Source: Planococcus maritimus (GTDB taxonomy: Bacteria > Bacillota > Bacilli > Bacillales_A > Planococcaceae). From it: a stretch of DNA of 64,000 nt. Under the pieces are notes generated by a model, which did not search any database, was not told the origin of the DNA, and worked only from the letters and a program-made list of their open reading frames with translations. Shown here piece by piece: positions 8,321 through 16,690 of this stretch. The DNA lies in contig NZ_LTZG01000032.1 of assembly GCF_001592825.1 (NCBI RefSeq), forward strand, positions 62,001 to 126,000. Direction: 5' to 3'. A program made the translations under genes and the position numbers. How positions within the stretch are numbered: the first letter of the stretch is position 1; every line of letters starts with the position of its first letter.

Positions 8321-8497
8321 CTAGTCATCGTTATGATTGTCGGGGGTCCGGTCGCGGTACTTTTCATTGGAGTTTTCTTCATATTCCAACTCCCTGTCCG
8401 GCATCGGGTTCATTTCTTTCTCTCGCGGCTGATGACGGCCCGGTTCCATATCCGGCAGCAGTTTCTCGCCTTCTTGCCCTTTCCGTTCTTTGTCCAT
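8321..8497 (-). CDS. Small acidic hypothetical protein, 58 aa
   Basis: A short frame begins MDKERKGQEGEKLL and ends YRDRTPDNHNDD before TAG. GGGAGGG lies about 6 nt before the ATG and a terminator hairpin follows the stop, so it has the signs of a real gene. The product is very hydrophilic, rich in Glu, Asp, Arg and Pro, with no hydrophobic core, and so is probably disordered. I do not recognise it. Small acidic proteins of this kind are often stress- or spore-associated, but nothing here proves that. Confidence 0.62.
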   Translation of the reverse strand: MDKERKGQEGEKLLPDMEPGRHQPREKEMNPMPDRELEYEENSNEKYRDRTPDNHNDD

Positions 8498-8560
8498 GCC
8501 ATCGCCCTCCCAAAAGCTTCGTTTTCTCTACTTTACCCCAGGCCTAATTTTTGAATCCTG

Positions 8561-8980
8561 CTAAGGCCGTGCGCCTACTAGTTTTTTGAAAAGCTCCAAA
8601 TCATCTGGATAAGCCAGTTCCAATCTTTCGATGTCTTCCAATGATTTCCAAGCAATGTCCTCAATCCAAAAATCATCTTTTGGAATCACCAATTCACCGC
8701 CTGTTACAACGACCTGGAAATAATGCAAATCAAAAGACACGGCAGCCTCTTCGTAATTGCCATCGCGCGTTTTCAAGAGTTCTCCTACTTTGACCGTCAG
8801 TCCCGTTACGTCCCCGAATTCCCGTTCACAACATTGTTCGAGTGTTTCGCCAGCTTCTATGCCGCTTGCCGGAACCGACCATTTGCTGTCTTCTTCCGGC
8901 GCTTTCATTAGCACCAATAAAATTTCGTCACGCTCATTTACACAGACGCCAGCTGCGCCTTTCCAATTTGCCATTTCCAT
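8561..8980 (-). CDS. Nudix hydrolase family protein with atypical Nudix box
   Basis: The 139-residue single-domain protein starts at an ATG that overlaps the stop of the GrpB gene (TGATG), so the two are translationally coupled. The Nudix region reads WSVPASGIEAGETLEQ then CCEREFGDVTGL. Compared with the box Gx5Ex7REUxEExGU, the leading Gly is Ser and the EE pair is D-V, so metal-binding glutamates are altered; the RE pair is intact. Family members hydrolyse nucleoside diphosphate derivatives. Activity here may be changed or lost. Substrate unknown. Confidence 0.8.
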   Translation of the reverse strand: MEMANWKGAAGVCVNERDEILLVLMKAPEEDSKWSVPASGIEAGETLEQCCEREFGDVTGLTVKVGELLKTRDGNYEEAAVSFDLHYFQVVVTGGELVIPKDDFWIEDIAWKSLEDIERLELAYPDDLELFKKLVGARP

Positions 8981-9486
8981 CAAATCGCTCCCATCGCTTT
9001 TTTCTCAATTTCCTCGACCATCATTTGTTTTCCTTTTATGTATCGTTCAATGTCCAACGGGTATTGTGTCGCTAACTCCATCTTCAACTGCCCATAAGCT
9101 GCAGCAGTTTGCGGGTTGACCTTCAAGAAATCCCGAAAAGCGAGATGGCGAGCGATTTCCGGATTGTCTTGTTCGTAGCAATGAACGTGATGCGTGCGTT
9201 CATCGCCGCCACGTTCAAAATACCGTCTGCCCGGCAGCCCATTCTCCCCTTTTGCGTGGTATCCAAGCTTTCGGAAACTCTCTTCAAAGCGGTCTATAGT
9301 TTCAATATCCGCAATGGCCACGAGCACATCAATCACTGGCTTAGCGGCAAGTCCCGGCACTGCGGTGCTGCCGATGTGCTGTATATCTAGGCAACCGGAT
9401 CCGAGTATCTTCCGGATTTCCGCAGCGGCTTCTTCAAACGCTGCTGACCATCTTTTATCATAAGCCGTGACAATTACTTTACGCAT
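8980..9486 (-). CDS. GrpB family protein (UPF0157)
   Basis: The 168-residue protein starts MRKVIVTAYDKRW after GAGGAGG. Its core has the nucleotidyltransferase-like pattern of UPF0157: IQHIGSTAVPGLAAKPVIDVLV, which holds the GS motif and the paired acid D, and then RRYFERGGDERTHHVHCYE. GrpB-type proteins are predicted nucleotidyltransferases of unknown substrate. The stop overlaps the Nudix start by one base. The frame is open upstream for seven more codons without a better binding site. Confidence 0.85.
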   Translation of the reverse strand: MRKVIVTAYDKRWSAAFEEAAAEIRKILGSGCLDIQHIGSTAVPGLAAKPVIDVLVAIADIETIDRFEESFRKLGYHAKGENGLPGRRYFERGGDERTHHVHCYEQDNPEIARHLAFRDFLKVNPQTAAAYGQLKMELATQYPLDIERYIKGKQMMVEEIEKKAMGAI

Positions 9487-9640
9487 CGCCTTCCTCCTCT
9501 TGTCCAATTAAAAAAATCACCTTCTCTGACATGGCAGCCCCTTGACTCCCATTGTACAAGAAAAGATGATTCAGCAAACGGACTTTTCACCCATCAATGA
9601 CTGAAGAATGCTGTCAAAACCTAAAAATTGCAAGCTCTGC

Positions 9641-10108
9641 CTATTTGTTTGTCGCGTGTTGCTCCAATACGAGCCGGTGCGTAACGTCCGGCAAACCGAC
9701 ATCCGCCGAAAAGCCATTTTTCCGGTAAAAAGCATCTGCTGAAGCGGAATCCGTCCGTACCACCAGCTCACTGAATTGCCCTTTGGCAAAGTCGATGATC
9801 GCTTGCAATAACTTTGTCCCGAGTCCTTCTCTTCTTGCGGCGTCCGCGATATAAAGACGTCTCAGCCTGCCAATCCCTTCTTTTGTGGAGTAAGGATCCC
9901 GATTTAATCCACCGATGGCGACTAATTTCCCATGGGGATCAAACACGCCATACAATACTTCCCCTTGCTCGTCAAAGCGATTGCTGCCGTCTTCGTATTG
10001 GTCGACGAGTCTCCTCAGGAAACGATATCCTTCCGCTTCACTTTCTTCCACAAGGCCCATCGCATCCACTTCACGCAAGTCTTCGATTTCTCTGATCTCC
10101 ATTGGCAT
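9641..10108 (-). CDS. GNAT family N-acetyltransferase
   Basis: The 155-residue protein has the GNAT acetyl-CoA binding motif A, LRRLYIADAARREGLGTKLL, with the R-x-x-G-x-G/A core (RREGLG) near residue 95, and a motif B region SASADAFYRKNGF. The substrate cannot be inferred. AAAGGAGG lies 8 nt before the ATG. It is separated from the downstream GrpB gene by about 150 nt that show no feature, and from tatC by a terminator. Confidence 0.87.
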   Translation of the reverse strand: MPMEIREIEDLREVDAMGLVEESEAEGYRFLRRLVDQYEDGSNRFDEQGEVLYGVFDPHGKLVAIGGLNRDPYSTKEGIGRLRRLYIADAARREGLGTKLLQAIIDFAKGQFSELVVRTDSASADAFYRKNGFSADVGLPDVTHRLVLEQHATNK

Positions 10109-10142
10109 ATCCGCTTCCTCCTTTAAAAGTAAGCATTACAGG

Positions 10143-10190
10143 AAAAGGGCTGGACCAAATCGTATCATAACGTTTTGGGCAGCCCTTTTT
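10143..10190. terminator. Terminator hairpin downstream of tatC
   Basis: AAAAGGGCTG (10143-10152) pairs with CAGCCCTTTT (10180-10189). It lies at the end of the minus-strand dehydrogenase-tat operon. Confidence 0.65.
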
Positions 10191-10197
10191 CTTTCCA

Positions 10198-11088
10198 TTA
10201 GACAGTCGTATCTTCCATGCGCTCGTTACGTGCTTCCATTTTCTTCACAATATAGATGCTGGCTTCGTAAAGCCCGGCCATCGGAACCAATACCAGTAAC
10301 TGGCTGAGAAAATCCGGCGGCGTGATCAAGGCAGAAACAATCGCCAAGCCAAGATAGGACCATTTTCGGACTTTTTTCATCGAAATAGACGTCAAAACGC
10401 CAATCGATGATAAAAACAAAGCCAAGATAGGCATTTCAAACAATAGCCCTAGTGGAATCGTGGTCATGATCAAGAAATGGACATATTCGTTTGCCGAAAT
10501 CATCACATCAAAATTCGCAGCCCCTAGGCCAATCAGGAATTGATAGCTTAACGGGTTGACGACGAAGTAGCCGAAAGCGACGCCGAATAAAAACAAGAGC
10601 AGCATAACCGGCGAATACACGCCAAGAAATTTAGCTTCAGTTTCTTCTAGCCCTGGTTTAACAAACTGCCAGATAAAATGGACCAAAAACGGCAGTGACA
10701 AACCAAGCGCCATGGTGGCCGAAATCGATGTATAGAATTTCACGACTTCAAGAGGCCCAAGAATCACCAACTCGTTGCCTTTTACCACATATGGGAACCA
10801 GAAATTCAATGTGGAAAAGACGAGCAGCAGGAAAAATAAGAAAACAATAGCGCTTTTGATCAATTGTTTTCGCAAATCCCCTAAATGATCGACCAGGGTC
10901 TCTATCCGGTCTTCGGGTTCTTCAGGAGGTTTCTGCCCTCCTCCGCTTGAATTCGGCTTTTTCGACACCTCGACGGTTTCATGTTCCGTTTCGGAGTCGG
11001 CTTTCTGCTGCTCCTGTCCCGCCGGATCTTTGCTCGCCTTTTTTTTGTGCAAGGGACTAATCAGCTTGTTTTCTCCGTACGGATCCAT
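10198..11088 (-). CDS. tatC: Sec-independent protein translocase TatC
   Basis: TatC is the six-span receptor that recognises twin-arginine signals. Landmarks: HLGDLRKQL near residue 68, FIWQFVKPGLEETE near 140 with the family FxxxxxPGLxxxE pattern, and ITPPDFLSQ near 255. The 296-residue length exceeds the usual 240-250 because of a hydrophilic N-terminal extension of about 60 residues (KKKASKDPAGQEQQKADSE...). It is the last gene of an operon that begins with a twin-arginine protein, which argues for a dedicated Tat pathway. It lies 10 nt after tatA. Confidence 0.95.
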   Translation of the reverse strand: MDPYGENKLISPLHKKKASKDPAGQEQQKADSETEHETVEVSKKPNSSGGGQKPPEEPEDRIETLVDHLGDLRKQLIKSAIVFLFFLLLVFSTLNFWFPYVVKGNELVILGPLEVVKFYTSISATMALGLSLPFLVHFIWQFVKPGLEETEAKFLGVYSPVMLLLFLFGVAFGYFVVNPLSYQFLIGLGAANFDVMISANEYVHFLIMTTIPLGLLFEMPILALFLSSIGVLTSISMKKVRKWSYLGLAIVSALITPPDFLSQLLVLVPMAGLYEASIYIVKKMEARNERMEDTTV

Positions 11089-11098
11089 TTAACCACCT

Positions 11099-11326
11099 TC
11101 ACAAACTTTCGGTTTTATTCGTTTCAGTTGTTTCTTTTTTGTCTTTCTTATCTTTGTCGTCTTCCTCATCGTCGTCCATTAGCCCTTTCGTCGAACGCTT
11201 GAACTCCGCGAAAGTTTTGCCAACGGCTCCACCGATTTCCGGCAATTTTTTAGGCCCGAAAATGATCAGCACGATGACCAAAATGATGATCAAGCCGGGT
11301 ACACCGATTGAAGCTATTCCACCCAT
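11099..11326 (-). CDS. tatA: Twin-arginine translocase subunit TatA
   Basis: The 75-residue protein has one N-terminal membrane span ([25 protein letters not shown]) carrying the FGPKKLPE hinge typical of TatA/E, then an amphipathic helix ([10 protein letters not shown]) and a highly charged tail of Asp and Lys. With TatC alone it forms the minimal two-component Tat system of Firmicutes. GAGG precedes the ATG. It lies between the GMC oxidoreductase and tatC in one transcription unit. Confidence 0.95.
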   Translation of the reverse strand: MGGIASIGVPGLIIILVIVLIIFGPKKLPEIGGAVGKTFAEFKRSTKGLMDDDEEDDKDKKDKKETTETNKTESL

Positions 11327-11345
11327 ATCTTTTCCTCCTCACGAA

Positions 11346-13058
11346 TTAGACTAAAGAACCGCCATCTTTGCTATATTTAATGACGCCTTCTGCACAGCGA
11401 TAGGCCAATGCCCCTACAGTACCGGTCGGGTTATAGCCGCCATTGTGCGCAAAGTTCCCTGCGCCTACGACAAACAGGTTTTCCATGTCCCAATGCTGCA
11501 GATAATTGTTCACGACGCTCGTGGCCGGATCTCCGCCCATAATCGTACCGCCCGTATTGTGGGTGGTCTGGTAAGGAACGATGTCGTAATCGGAAATCGG
11601 CGATCTGCCGACAACCGTTTTCGCTCCCATTTCCTGCATGATTTCCGTAGTTCTTTCCGTAATGTATTTGTGCAATGCACGGTCTTGGTCAGTAAAATTA
11701 TACGTCAATTGCAATAGAGGCATTCCATAAATATCCTTATAGGTGCCATCAAGCGTTAGATAATTGTCACGATGCGGGATCGATGCTCCTTGTGATCCGA
11801 CCGACAAAGTACGGGTATAGTTCTCGATGGATGCTTTCTTGAACTCTGCACCCCATGCCGGTGTATCCGGTGGCAGCGGGTTGGTTGCAATCGGGCGAGC
11901 CCCGGTCTGCGTCATGGAAATACTGCCGCCGTGAATGAAGTCAAGGTCGCTATGGTCGAAAGCGTCGCCATTGAAATCATCAATAGTCATACCGAGTGCG
12001 CCAGCTCCCATAAAGACATTCATCTGGTCCTCGAAGAAGCCAGAAGCTCCCGGGAGAATCTGGTAGGCGTAGTTTTTCCCGAGTGACCCTTGACCGGTTT
12101 CAGGATCGTACATTTGGCCGATTTCCGAAACCATTAGGAGCTTGGCGTTATTCATGACGTAGCTTGTCAGTACAACCACTTCAGCCGGTTGGATAAATTC
12201 CTCGAAGGTTACCGTGTCAATAAAGCGGACGCCCGTTACACGATCGCCTTCTTTCATCACTTCCACTACGTTTGAGTTGAAGCGGATGTCGTAATTCCCC
12301 GTTTCACGCGCAGCGGGTACAACGGTGATTTCAGGTGACGTCTTCGCCCCGTATTCACAGCCGAAACGCTCACAGAATCCGCAATATTGGCAAGCACCAA
12401 TTTGTTGGCCATCCGGATTTTCATAAGCTTCCGACAAGTTAGCGGAAGGCATCATGAACGGTGTATAGCCGAGATTGCTGGTCGCTGTTTCGAATTTGGA
12501 GAGCAATGGTGTTTTTTTCATGGCTGGCGTCGGGTAATCCGAAGAACGCTTGCCCCAGAATGGGTTTTTGTCTTCACCCGAAATGCCGGCTGTTTTTTCG
12601 AATTTGTCGAAGTATGGCTCCAGTTCGTCATAAGTGATGCCCCAGTCTTGCAAAGTATACTCTGAAGACAATTTATTCGCGCCATATTTGGCATCCGTCA
12701 TGGATTTGATTTCAAAATCGTATGGCAAAAAGCGCCAAGTTTGCCCATTCCAGTGCGTCCCTGCGCCACCCAGGCCTTCTCCTAGAAGGAAAGAGCCCAA
12801 TTGCCGCATCGGCAAGGCCTTCTGGTTTCTAGAGTTGCGGAATGTAATCGTTTCTTTTGATAAATCCTGCATCAATTCATAACGAATTGCGTAGCGGTAT
12901 TCATCGTGGACCATTGAATAATCTTCGGTCGACCGCTCTTTCCCGCGTTCAAGCCCCATGACTTTTAGTCCTTCTTTCGCACATTCCGCAGCGATAATGC
13001 CGCCAGTCCAGCCGACGCCGACCGTCACTACATCCACTTTATCCAGTGTTGTTGCCAT
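11346..13058 (-). CDS. GMC family FAD-dependent oxidoreductase, gluconate 2-dehydrogenase-like large subunit
   Basis: The 570-residue protein begins with an FAD-binding Rossmann motif (VGVGWTGGIIAAE, residues about 11-24) and contains the GMC C-terminal signatures HNTGGTIMGGDP and NFAHNGGYNPTGTVGALAYR. A Cys cluster (CQYCGFCERFGCEYG, near 230) resembles the iron-sulfur-binding region of membrane-linked sugar dehydrogenases. It has no signal peptide. Its partner subunit, coded 20 nt upstream, has a twin-arginine signal, so export as a complex by hitchhiking is likely. The substrate (gluconate or another polyol or sugar acid) is unknown. No cytochrome c subunit is coded nearby. Confidence 0.87.
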   Translation of the reverse strand: MATTLDKVDVVTVGVGWTGGIIAAECAKEGLKVMGLERGKERSTEDYSMVHDEYRYAIRYELMQDLSKETITFRNSRNQKALPMRQLGSFLLGEGLGGAGTHWNGQTWRFLPYDFEIKSMTDAKYGANKLSSEYTLQDWGITYDELEPYFDKFEKTAGISGEDKNPFWGKRSSDYPTPAMKKTPLLSKFETATSNLGYTPFMMPSANLSEAYENPDGQQIGACQYCGFCERFGCEYGAKTSPEITVVPAARETGNYDIRFNSNVVEVMKEGDRVTGVRFIDTVTFEEFIQPAEVVVLTSYVMNNAKLLMVSEIGQMYDPETGQGSLGKNYAYQILPGASGFFEDQMNVFMGAGALGMTIDDFNGDAFDHSDLDFIHGGSISMTQTGARPIATNPLPPDTPAWGAEFKKASIENYTRTLSVGSQGASIPHRDNYLTLDGTYKDIYGMPLLQLTYNFTDQDRALHKYITERTTEIMQEMGAKTVVGRSPISDYDIVPYQTTHNTGGTIMGGDPATSVVNNYLQHWDMENLFVVGAGNFAHNGGYNPTGTVGALAYRCAEGVIKYSKDGGSLV

Positions 13059-13078
13059 ACGTACTCCCCCTTTTTATG

Positions 13079-13834
13079 TTAGCTCAGCATATCTCCTACT
13101 GAGTGCGGCTCGATTTCCGCAAATTCTTCACTTTCGATGTCGTTGATGTAAGCTGCCTGGTGTCCAGGGAATCCTTTCATGCGCCAAGCCTCCATGTTTT
13201 GGTTTCCTCCGTAGATTGGATCGGCATACGCGCCATTCAATGTTGCCTGTCGAAGCAGGCGGAAAAAGAATTGAGCGTTGGCCCCTTGCATGTCCACTTC
13301 ATCATCTTGGAAAGCGGTCAGGATTTCGTCCATCTGTTCGCCTTCAAGGTCGACAAAATTTGCTTCAAAACGGCTTTGCGCTTCTTGCTGCATTTTTTGC
13401 AAGCCTTGCCTGAACAATTCATTGCGTTTTAAACGGCTTTGATAGCCTTGAGTGGCTTCGCCTTCTTCAAACGGAGCCTGCATGTATTCTTTTGAGTTCT
13501 CGCCATAACTTCCGGCAAGTTGATGGTCGATAAAGAATGGCACTCCAAGACCGATTGCGCCTGGCCCTAGATCATCCTCTGGGAAAATTCGCTCAGTTGC
13601 TTGTTGCAATACGGCAAACTCCTGTTGATTTTTGAAAAATTGCAAGCCGCGCACCGCTTCGGTTGTTCCACCGCCGCCACTGTGTCCAGCTTCTCCACCG
13701 CTTGTGGATGCCGTATCCTGACGTGTATTTGCACCGATTACTCCACCAATGATTCCTCCACCGACGAGAGCGCCTGCCGCAATCCCCGACGTTTTCAGGA
13801 AATCGCGTCTCGAAACATTTTTCTTCTCTGCCAT
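13079..13834 (-). CDS. Gluconate 2-dehydrogenase subunit 3 family protein with Tat signal
   Basis: The 251-residue protein opens MAEKKNVSRRDFLKTSGIAAGA, a textbook twin-arginine signal (SRRDFLK), followed by a hydrophobic glycine-rich stretch. The mature part contains FAVLQQATERIFPEDDLGPGA and the C-terminal block YGGNQNMEAWRMKGFPG that marks gluconate 2-dehydrogenase subunit 3. The small subunit is thought to stabilise and escort the FAD subunit. It is the first gene of the operon continuing with the GMC enzyme, tatA and tatC. GGAGG lies before the ATG, and a good sigma-A promoter lies at 13893-13920. Confidence 0.9.
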   Translation of the reverse strand: MAEKKNVSRRDFLKTSGIAAGALVGGGIIGGVIGANTRQDTASTSGGEAGHSGGGGTTEAVRGLQFFKNQQEFAVLQQATERIFPEDDLGPGAIGLGVPFFIDHQLAGSYGENSKEYMQAPFEEGEATQGYQSRLKRNELFRQGLQKMQQEAQSRFEANFVDLEGEQMDEILTAFQDDEVDMQGANAQFFFRLLRQATLNGAYADPIYGGNQNMEAWRMKGFPGHQAAYINDIESEEFAEIEPHSVGDMLS

Positions 13835-13892
13835 CTCATGCGCCTCCTTTTAATAAGTATAAAAATTATAAATACTCAATAACTATACCCAC

Positions 13893-13920
13893 ATTATAGG
13901 CCTCTTAACTCTCTTTTCAA
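13893..13920 (-). promoter_or_regulatory. Sigma-A promoter of the dehydrogenase-tat operon
   Basis: On the minus strand TTGAAA (13915-13920), a 16-nt spacer and TATAAT (13893-13898) lie about 60 nt upstream of the first start codon. A GGGTAT a few bases downstream could also be part of a weak sigma-B promoter. Confidence 0.7.
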
Positions 13921-14001
13921 CACTTTTCCGATTATTCACTAAAAAAATGCGAATTTAATACAAAAAAACCCTTTACCTAGGAGCAAAGGATGACATAAAA
14001 A

Positions 14002-14031
14002 AAGGCCGAGGGAATGGTCACCTCGGCTTTG
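14002..14031 (-). terminator. Terminator of the LysM-3D gene
   Basis: On the minus strand AAAGCCGAGG pairs with CCTCGGCCTTT around a 10-nt loop and is followed by a T-rich run. Confidence 0.75.
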
Positions 14032-14046
14032 TAGCTTATGAAGATA

Positions 14047-14841
14047 TTAGTCTAGAATTTTGATTGTGATGTTTTTGCGTCCCCATTTCAAAGCTTCGCT
14101 TTGTGTTGGGATGAAGACATCGATTTTGTTTCCTTTGATTGCTCCGCCAGTATCGCCAGCGATAGCTGTTCCGTAGCCTTCAACCCAAACTTTTGAACCG
14201 AGTGGGATGACGGATGGATCAACGGCTATGACTTTTTGGTTCGGGTTCGAACGCAAGTCAATGCCAGTACGCGTGATACCTGAACATCCTGCACAGTAAG
14301 CAGTGTATGCTGTTGCAGATACTGTCATTTCTTTACCTGATTGTGTAGAAGCTGCTGCTGGTGTAGCCGCTGCTGGTGCACTTGCAGGTGTTGGTGCTGC
14401 TTGAGTTGATTTTGGTGCTTCTTGTTTAGCTGGAGCAGTTGCTTTAGCTGCTGCACCTTTTACTGCGAATTCTTGTCCAGGGTAGATCAAGTGGCCAGAA
14501 ATGTTATTCCAGCTCATCAATTGATCCAATGAAATTCCGTGAGCGGAAGCGATTTTGAACAATGTGTCACCGCTTTTAACTGTATAGGTTGATGATGAGT
14601 TCGTTGATTTCGTAGATGCCTGTTCTTTACCTTCGACAGAAAGCGTGTCGTTCGGGAAGATCAAGTCAGATGACAAGTCATTCCAGTTTTTAAGGTTTTG
14701 TACTGAAACATTTTTTTCTTGTGAGATGCCCCAAAGAGTATCACCTGATTGGACTGTATACGATGAATTAGCGCTTGCTGTTGTCGCCGCGCCTACACTT
14801 AATGCCGCAATTGCCGTTAGTGTAACGATTTGCTTTTTCAT
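14047..14841 (-). CDS. Secreted LysM and 3D domain protein, YocH-like
   Basis: The 264-residue protein has a Sec signal peptide (to about residue 25, cleavage after ASA or ANS), two LysM repeats (YTVQSGDTLWGIS and YTVKSGDTLFKIA), an Ala/Pro/Thr-rich linker, and a C-terminal 3D domain with ATAYTAYC, the catalytic-type ID and D residues (VIAVDPSVIPLGSKVWVEGYG, GDTGGAIKG, IDVFIP). The 3D domain is related to lytic transglycosylases of the MltA/RpfB type. B. subtilis YocH, its nearest named relative, is a WalKR-controlled cell wall hydrolase. AGGAGG precedes the ATG and the 5' region is long. Confidence 0.9.
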   Translation of the reverse strand: MKKQIVTLTAIAALSVGAATTASANSSYTVQSGDTLWGISQEKNVSVQNLKNWNDLSSDLIFPNDTLSVEGKEQASTKSTNSSSTYTVKSGDTLFKIASAHGISLDQLMSWNNISGHLIYPGQEFAVKGAAAKATAPAKQEAPKSTQAAPTPASAPAAATPAAASTQSGKEMTVSATAYTAYCAGCSGITRTGIDLRSNPNQKVIAVDPSVIPLGSKVWVEGYGTAIAGDTGGAIKGNKIDVFIPTQSEALKWGRKNITIKILD

Positions 14842-14925
14842 AATTGAAATTCCTCCTTTTCACTAACACAAGACACAGCTTAACATGTACGCATTGCAGG
14901 AAGATGACAGAACGACAGATGAAAT

Positions 14926-14942
14926 TTAACAATTACATTACG
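14926..14942 (-). promoter_or_regulatory. Possible WalR box upstream of the LysM-3D gene
   Basis: On the minus strand CGTAAT-GTAAT-TGTTAA fits the WalR pattern TGTWAH-N5-TGTWAH with one mismatch in the first half. It lies about 85 nt upstream of the start codon. The match is short and could be chance, but it fits the gene type. Confidence 0.35.
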
Positions 14943-15048
14943 TCAATCTTTTAAATATGACAGACTGTAATAAATCAGAATATTCTCTTTTAAAAGCTTA
15001 AATGAGATGATTTTTCGCCTTTTTTCTTTTATTAATAGCGATAGGATG

Positions 15049-15074
15049 GATTAATCGGCTTTTGTTGGGGGAAT
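15049..15074 (+). promoter_or_regulatory. Sigma-B-like promoter of the BCCT transporter gene
   Basis: GATTAA, a 14-nt spacer and GGGAAT differ from the sigma-B consensus (GTTTAA-N12-15-GGGWAW) at one position. The promoter ends about 58 nt before the TTG start. Confidence 0.5.
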
Positions 15075-15132
15075 AAATAATTACAGCATTACATATCCAC
15101 TGCAGCACAGTTTTATTTTAGGAGGAACTTAT

Positions 15133-16638
15133 TTGAAAAATGTCACAATGGTCTTTTGGATTTCGCTCGCTATCTGCCTAGCCATGGTTACTTGGGGAGT
15201 TGTCGGCCCTGAAAACTTTCAAGCGCAGACCGGCTCGCTCACTTCGTGGATCTCGTCCACATTTGGTTGGTATTACTTGGCATCAGTCTTCATTATTCTT
15301 GTTTTTTGCCTTTATTTGATTTTTTCCAGGTTTGCCGACATCAAGCTCGGCAAAGCTGGCGATGATCCGGAATTCAGCCTTATTTCTTGGTTCGCGATGT
15401 TATTTTCCGCTGGAATGGGCATGGGGCTCGTGTTTTGGACAACTGCCGAGCCAATTTCACATGCTTTTATCAGCGCACCGCGGTCTGAACTCGGTTCTAA
15501 CGAAGCCGTGAGGGAAGCGATGCAATTCTCGTTTTTCCATTGGGGCATCCATGCTTGGGCGATTTACGGCCTAGTAGCATTGTCGCTTGCCTACGCGAAA
15601 TTCCATAACGGTTCCCCGGGACTGATCAGTGCGACACTCATTCCACTGTTTGGCCAAAAACGCATGAGCGGCTGGCTCGGCAAGCTGATTGATACGCTCG
15701 CCGTCTTTGCAACGGTTATCGGTGTCGCTTCTACACTCGGCTTTGGCTCTGCGCAAATCAATGAAGGATTGTCTTTCCTGTTCGGTACACCGAATACGTT
15801 CGCCTTTCAATTATTGATCCTTGCCGTCGCTACCTTGTTATTTATCATTTCTGCTTGGTCTGGAATCGGCCGGGGCATCAAGTATTTAAGTAATATCAAT
15901 ATGGTGCTGGCCTTCATTCTTCTTGGCATGCTGCTTATTGTCGGCCCAACTCTCTACATCATGAACATGTTTACCGATTCACTTGGCGGCTATTTTTCCA
16001 ACTTTTTATCAATGAGTTTTAATGTAGAGCCATTGAATAGTGACCGCCGCGCCTGGGTAGATGGCTGGACTGTCTTTTACTGGGCTTGGTGGATATCTTG
16101 GGCGCCATTTGTCGGCATTTTCATTGCCCGTATTTCACGAGGGCGCACAGTTCGGGAATTCATGCTCGGTGTCCTCGTTGTCCCGTCTCTCGTCTGCTTT
16201 ATTTTCTTTGCCGTATTTGGGGTCTCAGCTTTGGACCTCCAGCAAAAAGGCATCGATGCGATTTCCGATTATAGTTTGGAAACAGCCACATTTGGCGTGC
16301 TGCAACATTATCCACTTGGCACCGTCATGTCTATCCTGACGCTATTCGTCGTCGCGATTTTCTTCATCACTTCTGCCGACTCCGCCACATTCGTTCTCGG
16401 CATGCAGACCACCGGCGGGTTATTGAATCCCCCAAATTTGGTGAAAATCACTTGGGGCTTGATCCAGTCAGCCGTTGCGGCCATCGTCGTCTACAGCGGC
16501 GGTACACAAGGTTTGCAAAACTCATTGATTATCGCCGCCTTGCCGTTCTCGGTTGTGGTTTTGCTGATGGGAGCCGCGTTCTTAAAAGCGGCTAGCCAAG
16601 ACCCGGTAGCTGTAAAGCGCCAAAAAAATTCAATGTGA
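15133..16638 (+). CDS. BCCT family glycine betaine-type transporter (OpuD-like), copy 1
   Basis: The 501-residue protein has 12 membrane spans and starts at a TTG with TAGGAGGA 8 nt upstream. The BCCT signature lies near residues 310-340: YWAWWISWAPFVGIFIARIS with the aromatic betaine box, and then RGRTVREF. GMGMGLVFW forms the glycine stretch of span 3. Members import glycine betaine, choline or carnitine with Na+ as osmoprotectants. A second, clearly related transporter is coded at 45400. A sigma-B-like promoter suggests osmotic or general stress induction. Confidence 0.92.
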   Translation: MKNVTMVFWISLAICLAMVTWGVVGPENFQAQTGSLTSWISSTFGWYYLASVFIILVFCLYLIFSRFADIKLGKAGDDPEFSLISWFAMLFSAGMGMGLVFWTTAEPISHAFISAPRSELGSNEAVREAMQFSFFHWGIHAWAIYGLVALSLAYAKFHNGSPGLISATLIPLFGQKRMSGWLGKLIDTLAVFATVIGVASTLGFGSAQINEGLSFLFGTPNTFAFQLLILAVATLLFIISAWSGIGRGIKYLSNINMVLAFILLGMLLIVGPTLYIMNMFTDSLGGYFSNFLSMSFNVEPLNSDRRAWVDGWTVFYWAWWISWAPFVGIFIARISRGRTVREFMLGVLVVPSLVCFIFFAVFGVSALDLQQKGIDAISDYSLETATFGVLQHYPLGTVMSILTLFVVAIFFITSADSATFVLGMQTTGGLLNPPNLVKITWGLIQSAVAAIVVYSGGTQGLQNSLIIAALPFSVVVLLMGAAFLKAASQDPVAVKRQKNSM

Positions 16639-16646
16639 CAATAAAA

Positions 16647-16683
16647 AAATGCCCGGCAAGCTGCATCGCTTGCCGGGCATTTC
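16647..16683. terminator. Bidirectional terminator between BCCT gene and FNR gene
   Basis: AAATGCCCGGCAAGC pairs perfectly with GCTTGCCGGGCATTT around a 6-nt loop, flanked by A7 on one side and T-rich sequence on the other. Confidence 0.85.
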
Positions 16684-16690
16684 TCATTTA

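Noticed and set aside
8225-8560. Longer plus-strand frame at 8111-8554
   Set aside because: It crosses the start of the CorA-like gene and is antisense to the better supported 58-aa gene.
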